In this document: positions 17,503-26,973 of the stretch, piece after piece
Numbering within the stretch: the stretch's first letter is position 1
How the letters are laid out: each line of letters opens with the position of its first letter
Assembly (NCBI GenBank): GCA_021648375.1
Contig: JAKISW010000013.1
Span: 1 to 64,000 of the forward strand
DNA: 64,000 bases
Reading direction: 5' to 3'
Source: Devosiaceae bacterium
GTDB lineage: Bacteria > Pseudomonadota > Alphaproteobacteria > Rhizobiales > Devosiaceae
Program-made: the position numbers and the translations under genes
Notes under the pieces: generated by a model
Seen by the model: only the letters and a program-made list of their open reading frames with translations
What the model was told of the DNA's origin: nothing
The model's database searches: none

Positions 17503-17550
17503 GTCCTGTAGTTTTCATATACTGAATTTTGTGCATGGGGATAAAATGCC

Positions 17551-18495
17551 ATGCGCGTAATTTTTATGGGAACGCCTCATTTTGCCGTACCCTCCCTGCA
17601 GGCAATAATTGCCAAGGGCCACGATGTGGTGGCCTGTTATACCCAGCCCGCCCGCCCGGCCGGACGTGGACAGAATGAAAAACCCGGCCCGGTGCAATTG
17701 GCGGCAATGGATGCCGACATAGAGGTTTTTACTCCAACCTCCCTGAAAAATCACGAGGAGCAAATCTTATTTGCCTCCCATAAGGCCGACGTGGCAATTG
17801 TGGTTGCCTATGGATTGTTGCTGCCTTTGCCAATTTTGCAGGCACCAAAATTTGGCTGTTTAAACCTGCATGGCTCAAAACTTCCGCGCTGGCGCGGTGC
17901 GGCGCCAATTCAGCGTGCTATAATGGCCGGAGATATCACCACCGCCGTTGAGATCATGCAGATGGATGAAGGCCTTGATACGGGCGATATTGCGCTCTCG
18001 GCACCAATTGACATTGGTCGTGACACCAGCGCTGGTGAGCTGCACGATGAAATGATGATGCTCGGTGCGGATCTGATTATTCAAGCTCTTAAAAAGCTGG
18101 AAAGCGGACAATTGCAAACTGTTGCTCAGAGCGAGAATGGTGTTACCTATGCAAAAAAAATCGCCAAATCTGAAGCACATATTGACTGGGACCAAAAAAA
18201 TACATCGCTGCACAATCTTGTTCGAGGTCTATCGCCTTTCCCCGGTGCATGGAGTGAATTTCAGATAAAAGACAAGCCGGTGCGGGTAAAAATATTACAG
18301 GCCAAACCAATTGATCGCTTAGGCAGGCCGGGAGAAATTTTAAGAGAAGAAACAAAGCTCAAATTATCCATTGCCTGTGGGCAGGGGGCATTGGAAATTT
18401 TGCGCGTTCAACGTGCAGGCGGTGGACCAATGAGCGCTTCTGATTTTATCCGTGGCACCGGCGACCTGTCCGGTCAGATTTTGGCGGTTGAATAA
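17551..18495 (+). CDS. fmt: Methionyl-tRNA formyltransferase
   Basis: 314 residues, normal length. The N-terminal formyltransferase domain starts RVIFMGTPHFAVPSL, and the active-site signature is seen around LNLHGSKLPRWRGAAPIQRA (Asn, His) with the later D in QMDEGLDTGDI. The C-terminal OB-like domain binds tRNA. It formylates initiator methionyl-tRNA using 10-formyl-tetrahydrofolate. It follows def by 48 bases and precedes truA by three bases, forming one operon. Confidence 0.97.
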   Translation: MRVIFMGTPHFAVPSLQAIIAKGHDVVACYTQPARPAGRGQNEKPGPVQLAAMDADIEVFTPTSLKNHEEQILFASHKADVAIVVAYGLLLPLPILQAPKFGCLNLHGSKLPRWRGAAPIQRAIMAGDITTAVEIMQMDEGLDTGDIALSAPIDIGRDTSAGELHDEMMMLGADLIIQALKKLESGQLQTVAQSENGVTYAKKIAKSEAHIDWDQKNTSLHNLVRGLSPFPGAWSEFQIKDKPVRVKILQAKPIDRLGRPGEILREETKLKLSIACGQGALEILRVQRAGGGPMSASDFIRGTGDLSGQILAVE

Positions 18496-18498
18496 AAC

Positions 18499-19236
18499 AT
18501 GCCCAGATATCGTATAACTTTGGAATATGATGGAACCCCTTATGTGGGCTGGCAGCGTCAGCCCAATCATCCAAGCGTGCAGCAACACGTGGAAAAAGCC
18601 ATAAATGGTTTTTCAGGTGAGCAGGTGGATATTCAAGCCGCCGGGCGCACCGATGCGGGGGTTCATGCTTTTGGGCAGGTTGCACATTTTGATCTGGATC
18701 GCCAATGGGATGCTTTTCGGGTTGGTCAGGCGTTGAACTTTCACCTTAAACCCCAGCCGATTGTTGTAATAGCATGTGAATTGGTTGACGATCAGTTCCA
18801 GGCCAGGTTTTCGGCCCTTTCCCGCCACTATTTATATAAAATTCTTAATCGGCGCGCTCGCCCCGCATTACAGTTAAGCCGGGTCTGGCACGTGCCGGTG
18901 GAGTTGGATGCAGAACTAATGCACGAGGCAGCGCAGGTTCTTGTTGGTGAGCATGATTTTACAACCTTCAGGGCCGCTGAATGTCAGGCAAAATCACCCA
19001 TAAGAACGCTGGATAAAATTGATGTGGAAAATATCGGTGAGGAAATTTTTATCCGGGTCAGCGCCAGAAGTTTTTTGCACCATCAGGTGCGCTCAATTAC
19101 CGGCTCCCTGAAAATGGTCGGGGAGGGCAAATGGGGGGTGAATGACCTTAAGAATGCCCTGGAAGCAAAAGATCGCTCATGGTGTGGTTCCATGGCACCG
19201 GCCGCCGGACTATATCTCGTCAGCGTCGACTATTGA
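18499..19236 (+). CDS. truA: tRNA pseudouridine(38-40) synthase
   Basis: 245 residues. The N-terminus YRITLEYDGTPYVGWQRQ is typical, and the catalytic aspartate lies in AAGRTDAGVHAFGQV. It isomerises uridines 38-40 in the anticodon arm of several tRNAs. Third gene of def-fmt-truA. Its 3' end overlaps the convergent gene at 19230 by seven bases. Confidence 0.97.
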   Translation: MPRYRITLEYDGTPYVGWQRQPNHPSVQQHVEKAINGFSGEQVDIQAAGRTDAGVHAFGQVAHFDLDRQWDAFRVGQALNFHLKPQPIVVIACELVDDQFQARFSALSRHYLYKILNRRARPALQLSRVWHVPVELDAELMHEAAQVLVGEHDFTTFRAAECQAKSPIRTLDKIDVENIGEEIFIRVSARSFLHHQVRSITGSLKMVGEGKWGVNDLKNALEAKDRSWCGSMAPAAGLYLVSVDY

Positions 19237-19802
19237 CCCAAAGCCCCCTCGGGCAGCATAGAGCCAACAATCATCAATCCGACCAGGACACCCACAACCT
19301 GCGCTATTAAAAACATGGCTATTTGCATGGGTTTAAGGGTTACTATCAGGCGCGCGATATTGATTTTTGAAATTAGCACAATTGCCCCAACCATTAATAT
19401 GGATACTTCAGGGCTGACATTGAGAAACATCAGCACGACCGATAGAGCAGTGATGTAAAACGTGGCCCAGTTATCAGCGACCAGATAAGGCACCAGACCA
19501 TCCAGCCGGCCAAATTGGCGCAGGGCCAGCGCACCAAATGCTGTTTGGATGGCAAACAGGGTGATTACCATTAAAATTGCCGATGTGGGTGTAAGCACTG
19601 CCGGATTTTCAATCCCTGCCTGCGCTCCCATTATAGCAGGCAGGAAGGCGTTGAAAGTTATGGCCACTAAAAACACAATAAAACTGCCCACAAGTCCGCG
19701 CAGGCCGAGGTCAAAATACTCCCCAGCATTGCGCCGACCCATCAACAGGGCCACGCTTCCGCGTCCGGCATCAATTAATTCTTGAATATTTGACTTGTTC
19801 AT
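19230..19802 (-). CDS. Hypothetical integral membrane protein
   Basis: 190 residues from the ATG at 19802; an upstream GTG at 19823 is less likely. About five hydrophobic segments are visible (for example LVGSFIVFLVAITFNAFLPA, ILMVITLFAIQTAFGALAL, VGVLVGLMIVGSMLP). The short cytoplasmic N-terminus includes IQELIDAGRGSVALLMGRR. I do not recognise a named family. A membrane protein at this position between truA and dapE is something I associate with rhizobial genomes, so it may be a conserved lineage protein. Function unknown. Confidence 0.75.
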   Translation of the reverse strand: MNKSNIQELIDAGRGSVALLMGRRNAGEYFDLGLRGLVGSFIVFLVAITFNAFLPAIMGAQAGIENPAVLTPTSAILMVITLFAIQTAFGALALRQFGRLDGLVPYLVADNWATFYITALSVVLMFLNVSPEVSILMVGAIVLISKINIARLIVTLKPMQIAMFLIAQVVGVLVGLMIVGSMLPEGALGQ

Positions 19803-19864
19803 AGATGATCCGGATTTTTGCACGAGGAGGACTTTGCTTTCGCCATACCAGTTGTCGGTAGCAT

Positions 19865-21040
19865 TTAGGCATTGGAGAAAAATTTGTCCATGATTTTCAG
19901 ATAAATTTTTTCAAGATCATACAGTTGAAAAACTTCAACCCGTTCATCAACCTGGTGCATGGTTTGGCCAACCAGTCCGCATTCCACTACCGGGCAATAC
20001 TTTGCAATAAAACGCGCATCAGAGGTGCCGCCAAATGTTGCAAGTTCGGGAACAAGTCCGGTAACAGATTTTACGGCCTCGCTGACAATTTTAACATCCT
20101 CAGATATGGGGGAGACAAAACAATCAGCAATTGCGGTTACCCTTTGCCAGCCTATTTCAAATCCTTTTTTCTCAACTTCGCCAATTCGCGCCTCGATCCA
20201 TGCGCTAATTGAAGGCCCGTCCCAGGTTTCGTTAAAGCGGATATTAAAGCTCAAAGTGCCCATGGCAGGAATTATGTTGGTCGCTTTGTTGCCGATATCA
20301 ATTGAGGTGACTTCAAGATTTGAGGGCTGAAAATGCTCGGTTCCATCATCAAGTTTGGTATCGCTTAATATTTGTGTAAGGTTTGCCAGCACCGGTACCG
20401 GATTATTTGCCTGCTCCGGATAGGCAGAATGGCCCTGCTTGCCACGAACGCAGACAATTCCGCTGATGGATCCGCGCCGACCCACCTTGATATTATCTCC
20501 CAGGATTTTGGCTGAACTTGGCTCCCCAACGATGGAAAAATCAAACTTGTGCCCTTGTTTAACAGCCCATTCCAATAATTTTTGTGTACCGTTTATGGCA
20601 TCGGCCTCTTCGTCATTTGTGATGGCTAAAGAGATAATTCCGTTTTTATCCGGCTGGTTTCCAACAAAAACTGCTGTTGCGGCGCAAAAGGCGGCCACGC
20701 CGCTTTTCATATCCACAGCCCCTCGGCCCCATATCTGCCCTTCAGCCTCAATGGCCTCAAACGGATCATGGGTCCAATCATTAGCATTGCCTGCAGGCAC
20801 AACATCCGTATGACCGCCAAATAACAGGTGACGCCCTTTTGTCCCCCGCGTGGCAAACAGATTGTCAACCGGATAAGAGCCATTCCCCTCAAATTTAACT
20901 CTGGTGCAGTTAAATCCCAACGGGGTCAAAAACGCTTCGAGTACATCCAGAACACCCGCCTCATCAGGGGTGACAGAGCGGCAGCGCACCAGGTCTTGCA
21001 ACAGGGTTTTTGTATCGGTTGCTATGGTTTGATCGGACAT
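19865..21040 (-). CDS. dapE: Succinyl-diaminopimelate desuccinylase
   Basis: 391 residues from ATG 21040 (MSDQTIATD); the frame extends upstream into the end of dapD but the family starts here. M20 metallopeptidase fold: metal ligands in LLFGGHTDVVPAG and WGRGAVDMKSG, the catalytic glutamates in TNDEEADAINGT, and a C-terminal histidine near VGQTMHQVDERV. It hydrolyses N-succinyl-LL-diaminopimelate to LL-diaminopimelate and succinate, in the succinylase route to lysine and peptidoglycan. It follows dapD by 43 bases. Confidence 0.95.
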   Translation of the reverse strand: MSDQTIATDTKTLLQDLVRCRSVTPDEAGVLDVLEAFLTPLGFNCTRVKFEGNGSYPVDNLFATRGTKGRHLLFGGHTDVVPAGNANDWTHDPFEAIEAEGQIWGRGAVDMKSGVAAFCAATAVFVGNQPDKNGIISLAITNDEEADAINGTQKLLEWAVKQGHKFDFSIVGEPSSAKILGDNIKVGRRGSISGIVCVRGKQGHSAYPEQANNPVPVLANLTQILSDTKLDDGTEHFQPSNLEVTSIDIGNKATNIIPAMGTLSFNIRFNETWDGPSISAWIEARIGEVEKKGFEIGWQRVTAIADCFVSPISEDVKIVSEAVKSVTGLVPELATFGGTSDARFIAKYCPVVECGLVGQTMHQVDERVEVFQLYDLEKIYLKIMDKFFSNA

Positions 21041-21083
21041 GTTTACATCACTTAATGGAGTTTTTTGATTCTGGTCTTTGACC

Positions 21084-21929
21084 CTAGTCTCGTAACAGAT
21101 CATTTATAGAGGTTTTTGAACGGGTTTTTTCATCGACCCGCTTAACAATCACTGCGCAATAAAGCGAGGGGCCCATCGTGCCGTTTGGAAACGGCTTTCC
21201 TGGCATTGATCCGGAGACCACAACAGAATAAGGCGGAACTTCGCCCATATGAATTTGCCCGGTATTGCGGTCAACAATTTTTGTCGACTGTCCGATAAAT
21301 ACTCCCATGGAAATCACCGAGCCTTCACGAACAATCACTCCTTCCACAACTTCGGAGCGGGCACCGATAAAACAATTGTCCTCGATAATGGTTGGTCCGG
21401 CCTGCAAGGGCTCCAGCACTCCGCCAATGCCAACCCCGCCGGACAGATGAACGTTTTTGCCGATTTGTGCGCAGGAGCCAACGGTAACCCATGTATCAAC
21501 CATGGTCCCCTCACCAACACTGGCACCAAGATTAACAAAGGACGGCATTAATACAGCCCCCTTTCCGATATGGGCGCTATAGCGCACAATGGCCCCCGGA
21601 ACTGCCCTGAAACCTGCATTACGAAATTTGCTTTCGTTCCATCCGGCAAATTTTGAAGGAACCTTGTCCCACCAGTTGGACCCTCCAGGACCGCCCTCAA
21701 TTATTTCCATATCATTGAGAACAAAGCCTAAAAGCACAGCTTTTTTCAGCCATTGGTTTACCTGCCATTTGCCATTTTCATCGCGCTCGGCAACTTTTGC
21801 TTCCCCGCTGTCCAAAAGTTCAAGCGCAGCCTCTACCGCCTGCCTGATTTCTCCCTTGGTGCTTAATCCCAACTCGGCGCGCTTATCAAAGGCGTCATTA
21901 ATGGTTTGGGAGAGATCTGAGTGCTTCAT
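21084..21929 (-). CDS. dapD: Tetrahydrodipicolinate N-succinyltransferase
   Basis: 281 residues, usual length. The left-handed beta-helix hexapeptide repeats run through about residues 105-230 (GASVGEGTMVDTWVTVGS, GIGGVLEPLQAGPTIIEDN). It uses succinyl-CoA to make N-succinyl-2-amino-6-oxopimelate, the step before the aminotransferase and dapE in lysine synthesis. It forms an operon with dapE and diverges from the LOG-family gene. Confidence 0.96.
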   Translation of the reverse strand: MKHSDLSQTINDAFDKRAELGLSTKGEIRQAVEAALELLDSGEAKVAERDENGKWQVNQWLKKAVLLGFVLNDMEIIEGGPGGSNWWDKVPSKFAGWNESKFRNAGFRAVPGAIVRYSAHIGKGAVLMPSFVNLGASVGEGTMVDTWVTVGSCAQIGKNVHLSGGVGIGGVLEPLQAGPTIIEDNCFIGARSEVVEGVIVREGSVISMGVFIGQSTKIVDRNTGQIHMGEVPPYSVVVSGSMPGKPFPNGTMGPSLYCAVIVKRVDEKTRSKTSINDLLRD

Positions 21930-22155
21930 ATTGCTTCCTGAAAATTTGCGAGTGACTTTGTTTGTTAGCCGAGTAGTTTTGTTTGTTATCAGTGCGCAGC
22001 ATAGACAGTTTTGACCTTTATTAAAACCAGAAGAATGAAAATTTGAAAATATTTGGATCCCTTGGCCGCTGGCACTTCCACCGTTAATTAACTCTACTCA
22101 TGCAACATTACTTAATTCAATTTTTAAGATGCAATTTATCAGGAGCATTCCATTC

Positions 22156-23022
22156 ATGGCCAAATGCCATCACACACCATTGCGCACTTCCAAGCAGGAT
22201 ATCGAGCAGGCGCGACAGGTTCCTGTTACCCCTCAAACCGAGGCTCAGGCCTATAAACTGGCATTTTCTGATGAGGAGTTCATGACTTCCCAGGAAATGC
22301 GTGGGATACGTTTTCAGCTGGAATATCAAAAGCCTGAACTATGGTTGCGCGAACGCGAGGTCAATTCAACCATTGTGTTGTTTGGTGGAGCCAGAATTGC
22401 AGAACCGGGAACTGATCCGTGGGCTGCAAAGACCGAATTGGCAAAAAAAAACCTGATTAAAAGTTCAAAATATTATGACGAAGCCAGATTGTTTGCTCAA
22501 TATGCATCCCTTACTTCAAAACTAATGAATTATAAGGAATATATGGTGGTTACCGGTGGTGGACCCGGTGTTATGGAGGCGGGAAATCGCGGCGCTCAGG
22601 AAGTTGGTGCCCCCTCCATAGGTTTTAACATTGTTCTGCCCCACGAGCAGGCACCGAATGCCTATGTCAGTCCTGAGTTTTGCTTTAATTTTCACTATTT
22701 CGCCACTCGCAAAATCCATTTTTTATTGCGGGCAAAAGCTGTGGCGGTTTTTCCGGGAGGTTTTGGCACTCTGGATGAGTTTTTTGAAACCCTTACCCTT
22801 ATTCAGACCGGGCGTATGCAAAGGGTTCCGGTAATTTTGTTTGGAGGCAAATTCTGGGAGAGGGTGATAAACATTGAGGCTTTGGTCGAGGAGGGAACCG
22901 TATCCCCTGAAGATGTTGATCTGTTCACTATTGTTGATAATGCCCATGATGGCTGGCAGATTATTCGCAAATTTTATGATCTGCCTGAGGTTTTATTGGA
23001 GCCGGTTATTACCGGGAAATAG
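22156..23022 (+). CDS. LOG-family protein (cytokinin riboside 5'-monophosphate phosphoribohydrolase-like)
   Basis: 288 residues from ATG 22156, preceded by AGGAGC; an ATG nine codons upstream lacks such a site. The Rossmann-type LOG motifs are GGGPGVMEAGNRGAQEVG and PGGFGTLDEFFETLTLIQTG. LOG enzymes cleave nucleoside 5'-monophosphates to base and ribose phosphate. Longer bacterial members such as this are often annotated as TIGR00730 proteins, and many are AMP nucleosidases rather than hormone enzymes. The real substrate is not shown by the sequence. Confidence 0.88.
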   Translation: MAKCHHTPLRTSKQDIEQARQVPVTPQTEAQAYKLAFSDEEFMTSQEMRGIRFQLEYQKPELWLREREVNSTIVLFGGARIAEPGTDPWAAKTELAKKNLIKSSKYYDEARLFAQYASLTSKLMNYKEYMVVTGGGPGVMEAGNRGAQEVGAPSIGFNIVLPHEQAPNAYVSPEFCFNFHYFATRKIHFLLRAKAVAVFPGGFGTLDEFFETLTLIQTGRMQRVPVILFGGKFWERVINIEALVEEGTVSPEDVDLFTIVDNAHDGWQIIRKFYDLPEVLLEPVITGK

Positions 23023-23030
23023 TAAAAAAA

Positions 23031-23061
23031 ACTCTCCCCAATTTTAACAGTCGGGGAGAGT
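23031..23061 (-). terminator. Terminator between convergent genes
   Basis: ACTCTCCCC pairs perfectly with GGGGAGAGT around a 13-base loop. On the minus strand the stem is followed by a T-run (A-run at 23024-23030), making a classical intrinsic terminator for the gene at 23096-24295. It can also stop transcription of the LOG gene from the other side. Confidence 0.88.
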
Positions 23062-23095
23062 TAGATTCTAGCTCGAGGGCCTTAAATCTGAATAA

Positions 23096-24295
23096 TTACT
23101 GATTTGCAGTAACGCTGATATTTAGCAGATCATTGGCAATTGATGGATTTTGCGAAGCGGCAAACAAAGCCATAAACGGAACCGGCTCTGCTGGTTCTGC
23201 CTTGATTTCAATATTGTCCGGATTGGTAAGGAAGTTTGTTGCTGCTTCAATAACCTGTTCCTGCAATACAGGCATTCCCAACGGTGTTAGAATGGAAGGC
23301 AATATGCCCAAAGCCATGGAAACAAATCCTTTGCGCGATACTCCCTGATCGGCAGCCATGAATTCCAGCAAATTGTTGGTTACTGAATCATCGTTGAAAC
23401 GAATTGATATACCTGAAATTGAAAGCTGTGCTGCCATTGACATCAGCAATTGCATTCCGGCCATTTCAGCCTGAGAGGACGTGGCGTCCATTTCCTGCAT
23501 GGCTTTACCCTGCTCTTGCATTGATTGGGCAAGTTCAAGTGTATATCCAAGAATATCGGCGTTGATGATCAACTCGCCCACACCATCAATATCAATGGAA
23601 GAATCTACGATTGATATAAGGCCGGTATCAACAATCCAAGTCGTTTCTCCGCTCATGCTGGCATTTATTTCTGTCAGGTCAAACATGTTCAACGCGTCTT
23701 CCATGTCACTATCATCAATCTGAGACAGGTCGCCATATATGCCGGAAATCGCGTATTTGCTGACATACTCGTTGCGGTCATCACTTGTGCCAGAGGTTGT
23801 GGTAAGGCTCTCAATTCTAAAAACTTCCCTGTCTTCAAAACTTACTTTTACGGGGCCGGCGCTCAAGCCCTGATACAGCATCATAGTATCAAGAATACTG
23901 ACATCAGGGTCGGCAAAAATTTCAATATTACTGGCAAATACATCGCGAACTTCAAGCCTGATGCCATCATCCGTAAAATCAATATCATTAAAAACCGCCC
24001 GCTCAGCTGTATAGCCTCCGTTTGCAGTCTCCTGAACCCCTTCAAACGTAACACTGCCATCTAGAATTTGTTGTGCTCGGGACCCATCAAAGCCTTCAAT
24101 GTCCCAATCAGAAAGAATAATGTTGTCACCGTCTGCAACTGCGCTGCCAAAATTAATTTCAAGAGTTGAATAAAATTTCAAAGTTGCACTCAATTTATCG
24201 GCAAAATCCCTTGCCTCCTGAGCCATGACGCTTGATGGCAACATTATTGCAGCGACCGCAACCGCTCCAACAAAACGCGAAGTAAACATTCTCAT
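23096..24295 (-). CDS. Secreted or periplasmic protein of unknown function
   Basis: 399 residues with a clear Sec signal peptide (AVAVAAIMLPSSVMAQE, cleavage likely after AMA-Q near residue 25). The mature part is acidic and rich in beta-strand-like patterns; phrases such as DGDNIILSDWDIEGFDG and LISIVDSSIDIDGVGEL recur in form, suggesting repeated strands. A methionine-rich helix lies around residues 255-290. I do not recognise the family. It is transcribed alone between the pyrimidine nucleotidase and the LOG gene, with its own terminator. A periplasmic location is inferred only from the signal peptide. Confidence 0.8.
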   Translation of the reverse strand: MRMFTSRFVGAVAVAAIMLPSSVMAQEARDFADKLSATLKFYSTLEINFGSAVADGDNIILSDWDIEGFDGSRAQQILDGSVTFEGVQETANGGYTAERAVFNDIDFTDDGIRLEVRDVFASNIEIFADPDVSILDTMMLYQGLSAGPVKVSFEDREVFRIESLTTTSGTSDDRNEYVSKYAISGIYGDLSQIDDSDMEDALNMFDLTEINASMSGETTWIVDTGLISIVDSSIDIDGVGELIINADILGYTLELAQSMQEQGKAMQEMDATSSQAEMAGMQLLMSMAAQLSISGISIRFNDDSVTNNLLEFMAADQGVSRKGFVSMALGILPSILTPLGMPVLQEQVIEAATNFLTNPDNIEIKAEPAEPVPFMALFAASQNPSIANDLLNISVTANQ

Positions 24296-24344
24296 TTTCT
24301 ATTCCTTCAGTTTTAATATGAATAATTAATTGGGGCATAAGAAA

Positions 24345-25064
24345 CTAGATTTGTGAATTTAATTTCAAAGGTTTCAAAAAGTCCACCAGATCATCGGTTG
24401 TATGGTGAATATGATCTTCATTGCCCTTTTGATCAAGCTCCCAGCTTTCCACCTGGGAGTGACAAAAATCTTCTCCGGCAATCACCTGGATTGTTGACAT
24501 GCCAAGCAAATGCGGCACTTTCAGGTTTTTTTCCAGATCGTCAAACATTGCGGCGTTTTTGGGATTGATACTGTGCTCTTTCAAAAACCTGTCATAGGCG
24601 GGCTGTTCCGGTTTGGGGATCAGTCCTGATGCTCTGATATCAAACATGCCATCAAACAATGTCCACGCACCAAGCCGGGTTAACACCGATTTCGTATGGC
24701 CCATATCAGCATTGGTGAAAATATATTTCTTTCCCGGCAGTGAAGTAATAGTTTCAACCAGTTCCGGGTGCGCCTGCACCGGTGAATAGTCGATGTCGTG
24801 CACACTATCCAGATAATGATCAGGGTCTACATCATGGTGAAGCATCAAGCCGTTAAGGGTTGTGCCATGATCCCGATAATAATCTTTTTGCAGGCGCCGC
24901 GCCGCTATTTTCTCCATACCGGTTACATTCATCATATATTGGGTGATAAGCGTATCCACCTGAGCAAACAGGTCGCAGGTTCTTGGATAAAGCGTATTAT
25001 CCAAATCAAATACCCACGCTTCAATATGTTCCAACCCATTGGCCAATTTATCTATAACTCCCAA
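24345..25064 (-). CDS. HAD-superfamily pyrimidine 5'-nucleotidase
   Basis: 239 residues. HAD motif I is WVFDLDNTLYP with the nucleophile and acid aspartates; motif II is in YIFTNAD; motif IV is MFDDLEKN. The SDT1-like pattern (LDNTLYP...C) marks the pyrimidine 5'-nucleotidase branch, which dephosphorylates UMP/CMP-type nucleotides. The only start available is a TTG at 25064. It lies just downstream of argB on the same strand, a pairing seen in many Rhizobiales. Confidence 0.9.
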   Translation of the reverse strand: MGVIDKLANGLEHIEAWVFDLDNTLYPRTCDLFAQVDTLITQYMMNVTGMEKIAARRLQKDYYRDHGTTLNGLMLHHDVDPDHYLDSVHDIDYSPVQAHPELVETITSLPGKKYIFTNADMGHTKSVLTRLGAWTLFDGMFDIRASGLIPKPEQPAYDRFLKEHSINPKNAAMFDDLEKNLKVPHLLGMSTIQVIAGEDFCHSQVESWELDQKGNEDHIHHTTDDLVDFLKPLKLNSQI

Positions 25065-25103
25065 TTTTAGGCTCTACGCCTGAACTTAAAGGTTTTTCAA
25101 AAC

Positions 25104-25994
25104 CTATCTAACAATAAGAGTTCCGGCCCCATATTCGGTGAAAAGTTCTATCAAGACCGCATGGGCAACTTTGCCATTAACGATCACGACCCCCTCAACA
25201 CCCTCTTCAATGGCCTTGATGCAGGTTTGAACCTTGGGGATCATGCCCCCGCTGATGGTTCCGTCTTTGATCAATGCACGGGCCTGTTTGACATCTAGTT
25301 TGTCAATTAGCTTTCCATCCCCATCCAGAACCCCCTCCACATCGGTAAGAAACAACAATCGCTTTGCACCAAGGGCGCCAGCGATTGCTCCGGCAAAAAT
25401 ATCAGCATTGATATTATAGGTATTGCCATCGCGGCCTGGGGCAACGGGAGCAATAACCGGGATCATTTCTGAATGGGCCAGAGTATCGAGCAAGGTCGTA
25501 TCAATTTTATCCGGCTCCCCAACAAATCCCAGATCAACAATCCGCTCGATATTACTGTCCGGATCGGAGATGGATTTTTTCGTTTTTTTGGCGATGACCA
25601 TATTGCCATCCTTGCCACACAGTCCAATGGCCCATTCACCGTCGCGGTTTATCATCGCCACGATTTCTTTATTTATGGAGCCGGCCAAAACCATTTCAAC
25701 AATTTCCATGGTTTCTTTGTCGGTCACCCTGAGACCGCCTTCAAAGCGCGATTTTATGCCTAGCTTATCTAGCATCTTAGCGATTTGTGGACCGCCCCCA
25801 TGCACCACAACCGGGTTTACGCCTGCCTGTTTCAGCATTGCGATATCCCGGGCAAATGCCTGACCCAGTTCAGGGTCGCCCATGGCATGTCCGCCATATT
25901 TCACAACAATTGTTTTGCCCTCGTGACTCTGCATAAAGGGCAGTGCCTTGGCCAGAACGGCTGCATCATGGCTTATGGTGTTTTTATCATTCAT
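25104..25994 (-). CDS. argB: Acetylglutamate kinase
   Basis: 296 residues. Motifs of the amino-acid kinase fold: IVVKYGGHAMGD near the N-terminus, PVVVHGGGPQI, NINADIFAGAIAGALGA and LFLTDVEGVLD. It phosphorylates N-acetyl-L-glutamate in arginine synthesis and is usually the feedback-controlled step in organisms with the cyclic pathway. The ATG at 25994 follows a short leader. In relatives it directly follows engB; here a divergent glutamine amidotransferase gene separates them. Confidence 0.96.
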   Translation of the reverse strand: MNDKNTISHDAAVLAKALPFMQSHEGKTIVVKYGGHAMGDPELGQAFARDIAMLKQAGVNPVVVHGGGPQIAKMLDKLGIKSRFEGGLRVTDKETMEIVEMVLAGSINKEIVAMINRDGEWAIGLCGKDGNMVIAKKTKKSISDPDSNIERIVDLGFVGEPDKIDTTLLDTLAHSEMIPVIAPVAPGRDGNTYNINADIFAGAIAGALGAKRLLFLTDVEGVLDGDGKLIDKLDVKQARALIKDGTISGGMIPKVQTCIKAIEEGVEGVVIVNGKVAHAVLIELFTEYGAGTLIVR

Positions 25995-26182
25995 ATTTTT
26001 GCTCTTATATCACTGAAGCTTTTATTCATTCCTGGAACAGGTTATTGCCAACGCTTACAATCATAATCTCTCAATGTCTTGCAGATTTACTCAATACAAG
26101 TGAAATTGCCAATCATTGCTTGATTTGTCACGTCCAACTTTCTATGTGCTGACTTTAGGCAAACTGATGGTGTTTGATTTTT

Positions 26183-26908
26183 ATGAAACTGACAATTCTT
26201 CTGGCTGGTGAAAACCCCAAAGACCTCCGGGAAGATTTTGGCCCCTATGCTGATAAATTCAAGCGTATGTTTTTAGGGGCTGATCCATCGTTTTCCTTTG
26301 ACCAAATTGAAGTTCATGCGGGAGAGAAAATCCCCGAACCTAAAGAGCTTGAAGCAGTTATTGTCACAGGCTCGGCAGCCGGGGTTTATGATGATCTGGA
26401 GTGGATGGAACATTTACAAAGCTTCATTCGCAAAGCCCATGATGCCAATCTTCCCATGTTGGGAATTTGCTTTGGTCACCAGATAATTGCCGATGCTTTG
26501 GGTGGGCAAGTCATTAAATCTCTCAAGGGTTGGGGCGTTGGCCGCCATGTTTATCAGATGCAAACAGTGCCTGATTTTTTCCCTGCCGGTACTAAAAGTA
26601 TTGCCGTTGCTGCTTCCCACAAGGACCAGGTGGTTACACTGCCCTCGGATGCAAAAATTTTTCTGAGTTCAAAATTCACTCCCAATGCCGGGCTGCTTTA
26701 TGCCAATGGCACTACCATGAGCATGCAGCCCCACCCCGAGTTTGAAATTGAATATTCAGCGGCCATATTTGAATTGCGCCGGGGCAATCCTCTTTCAGAT
26801 TTAGAGGTAGATGCAGCCGTTAAAACTCTTGAAAACCCTATAGATAATGATCTTGTTGCCTTGGCGCTGGCCGGATTTTTTAAATCCGCCAAAATGATTT
26901 CCAGGTAA
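26183..26908 (+). CDS. Class I glutamine amidotransferase (GMP synthase-like)
   Basis: 241 residues from ATG 26183. The nucleophile cysteine is in LGICFGHQIIADALGG, and the catalytic histidine and glutamate are in MQPHPEFE. An oxyanion-type loop is visible in VIVTGSAAGVYDD. This stand-alone domain belongs to the 'GMP synthase-like' group whose substrates are mostly unknown. Several members act as gamma-glutamyl hydrolases of polyamine or amine derivatives. It lies on the plus strand inside the otherwise minus-strand rpmH-to-argB series, so it is probably an insertion into that order. Confidence 0.88.
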   Translation: MKLTILLAGENPKDLREDFGPYADKFKRMFLGADPSFSFDQIEVHAGEKIPEPKELEAVIVTGSAAGVYDDLEWMEHLQSFIRKAHDANLPMLGICFGHQIIADALGGQVIKSLKGWGVGRHVYQMQTVPDFFPAGTKSIAVAASHKDQVVTLPSDAKIFLSSKFTPNAGLLYANGTTMSMQPHPEFEIEYSAAIFELRRGNPLSDLEVDAAVKTLENPIDNDLVALALAGFFKSAKMISR

Positions 26909-26955
26909 CAAAACCGGGTAACAAAACCGGGTAACAAAATCTGGTAACAAAACCG
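26904..26955 (+). repeat. Four-copy 13-base tandem repeat at gene end
   Basis: GGTAACAAAACCG is repeated four times in direct succession (units at 26904, 26917, 26930 and 26943; the third ends in TCT). The first unit contains the TAA stop codon of the amidotransferase gene. Each unit also carries an in-phase or shifted TAA. The array lies between convergent genes. Confidence 0.9.
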
Positions 26956-26973
26956 GCTGCTTTGGTGAGAACT

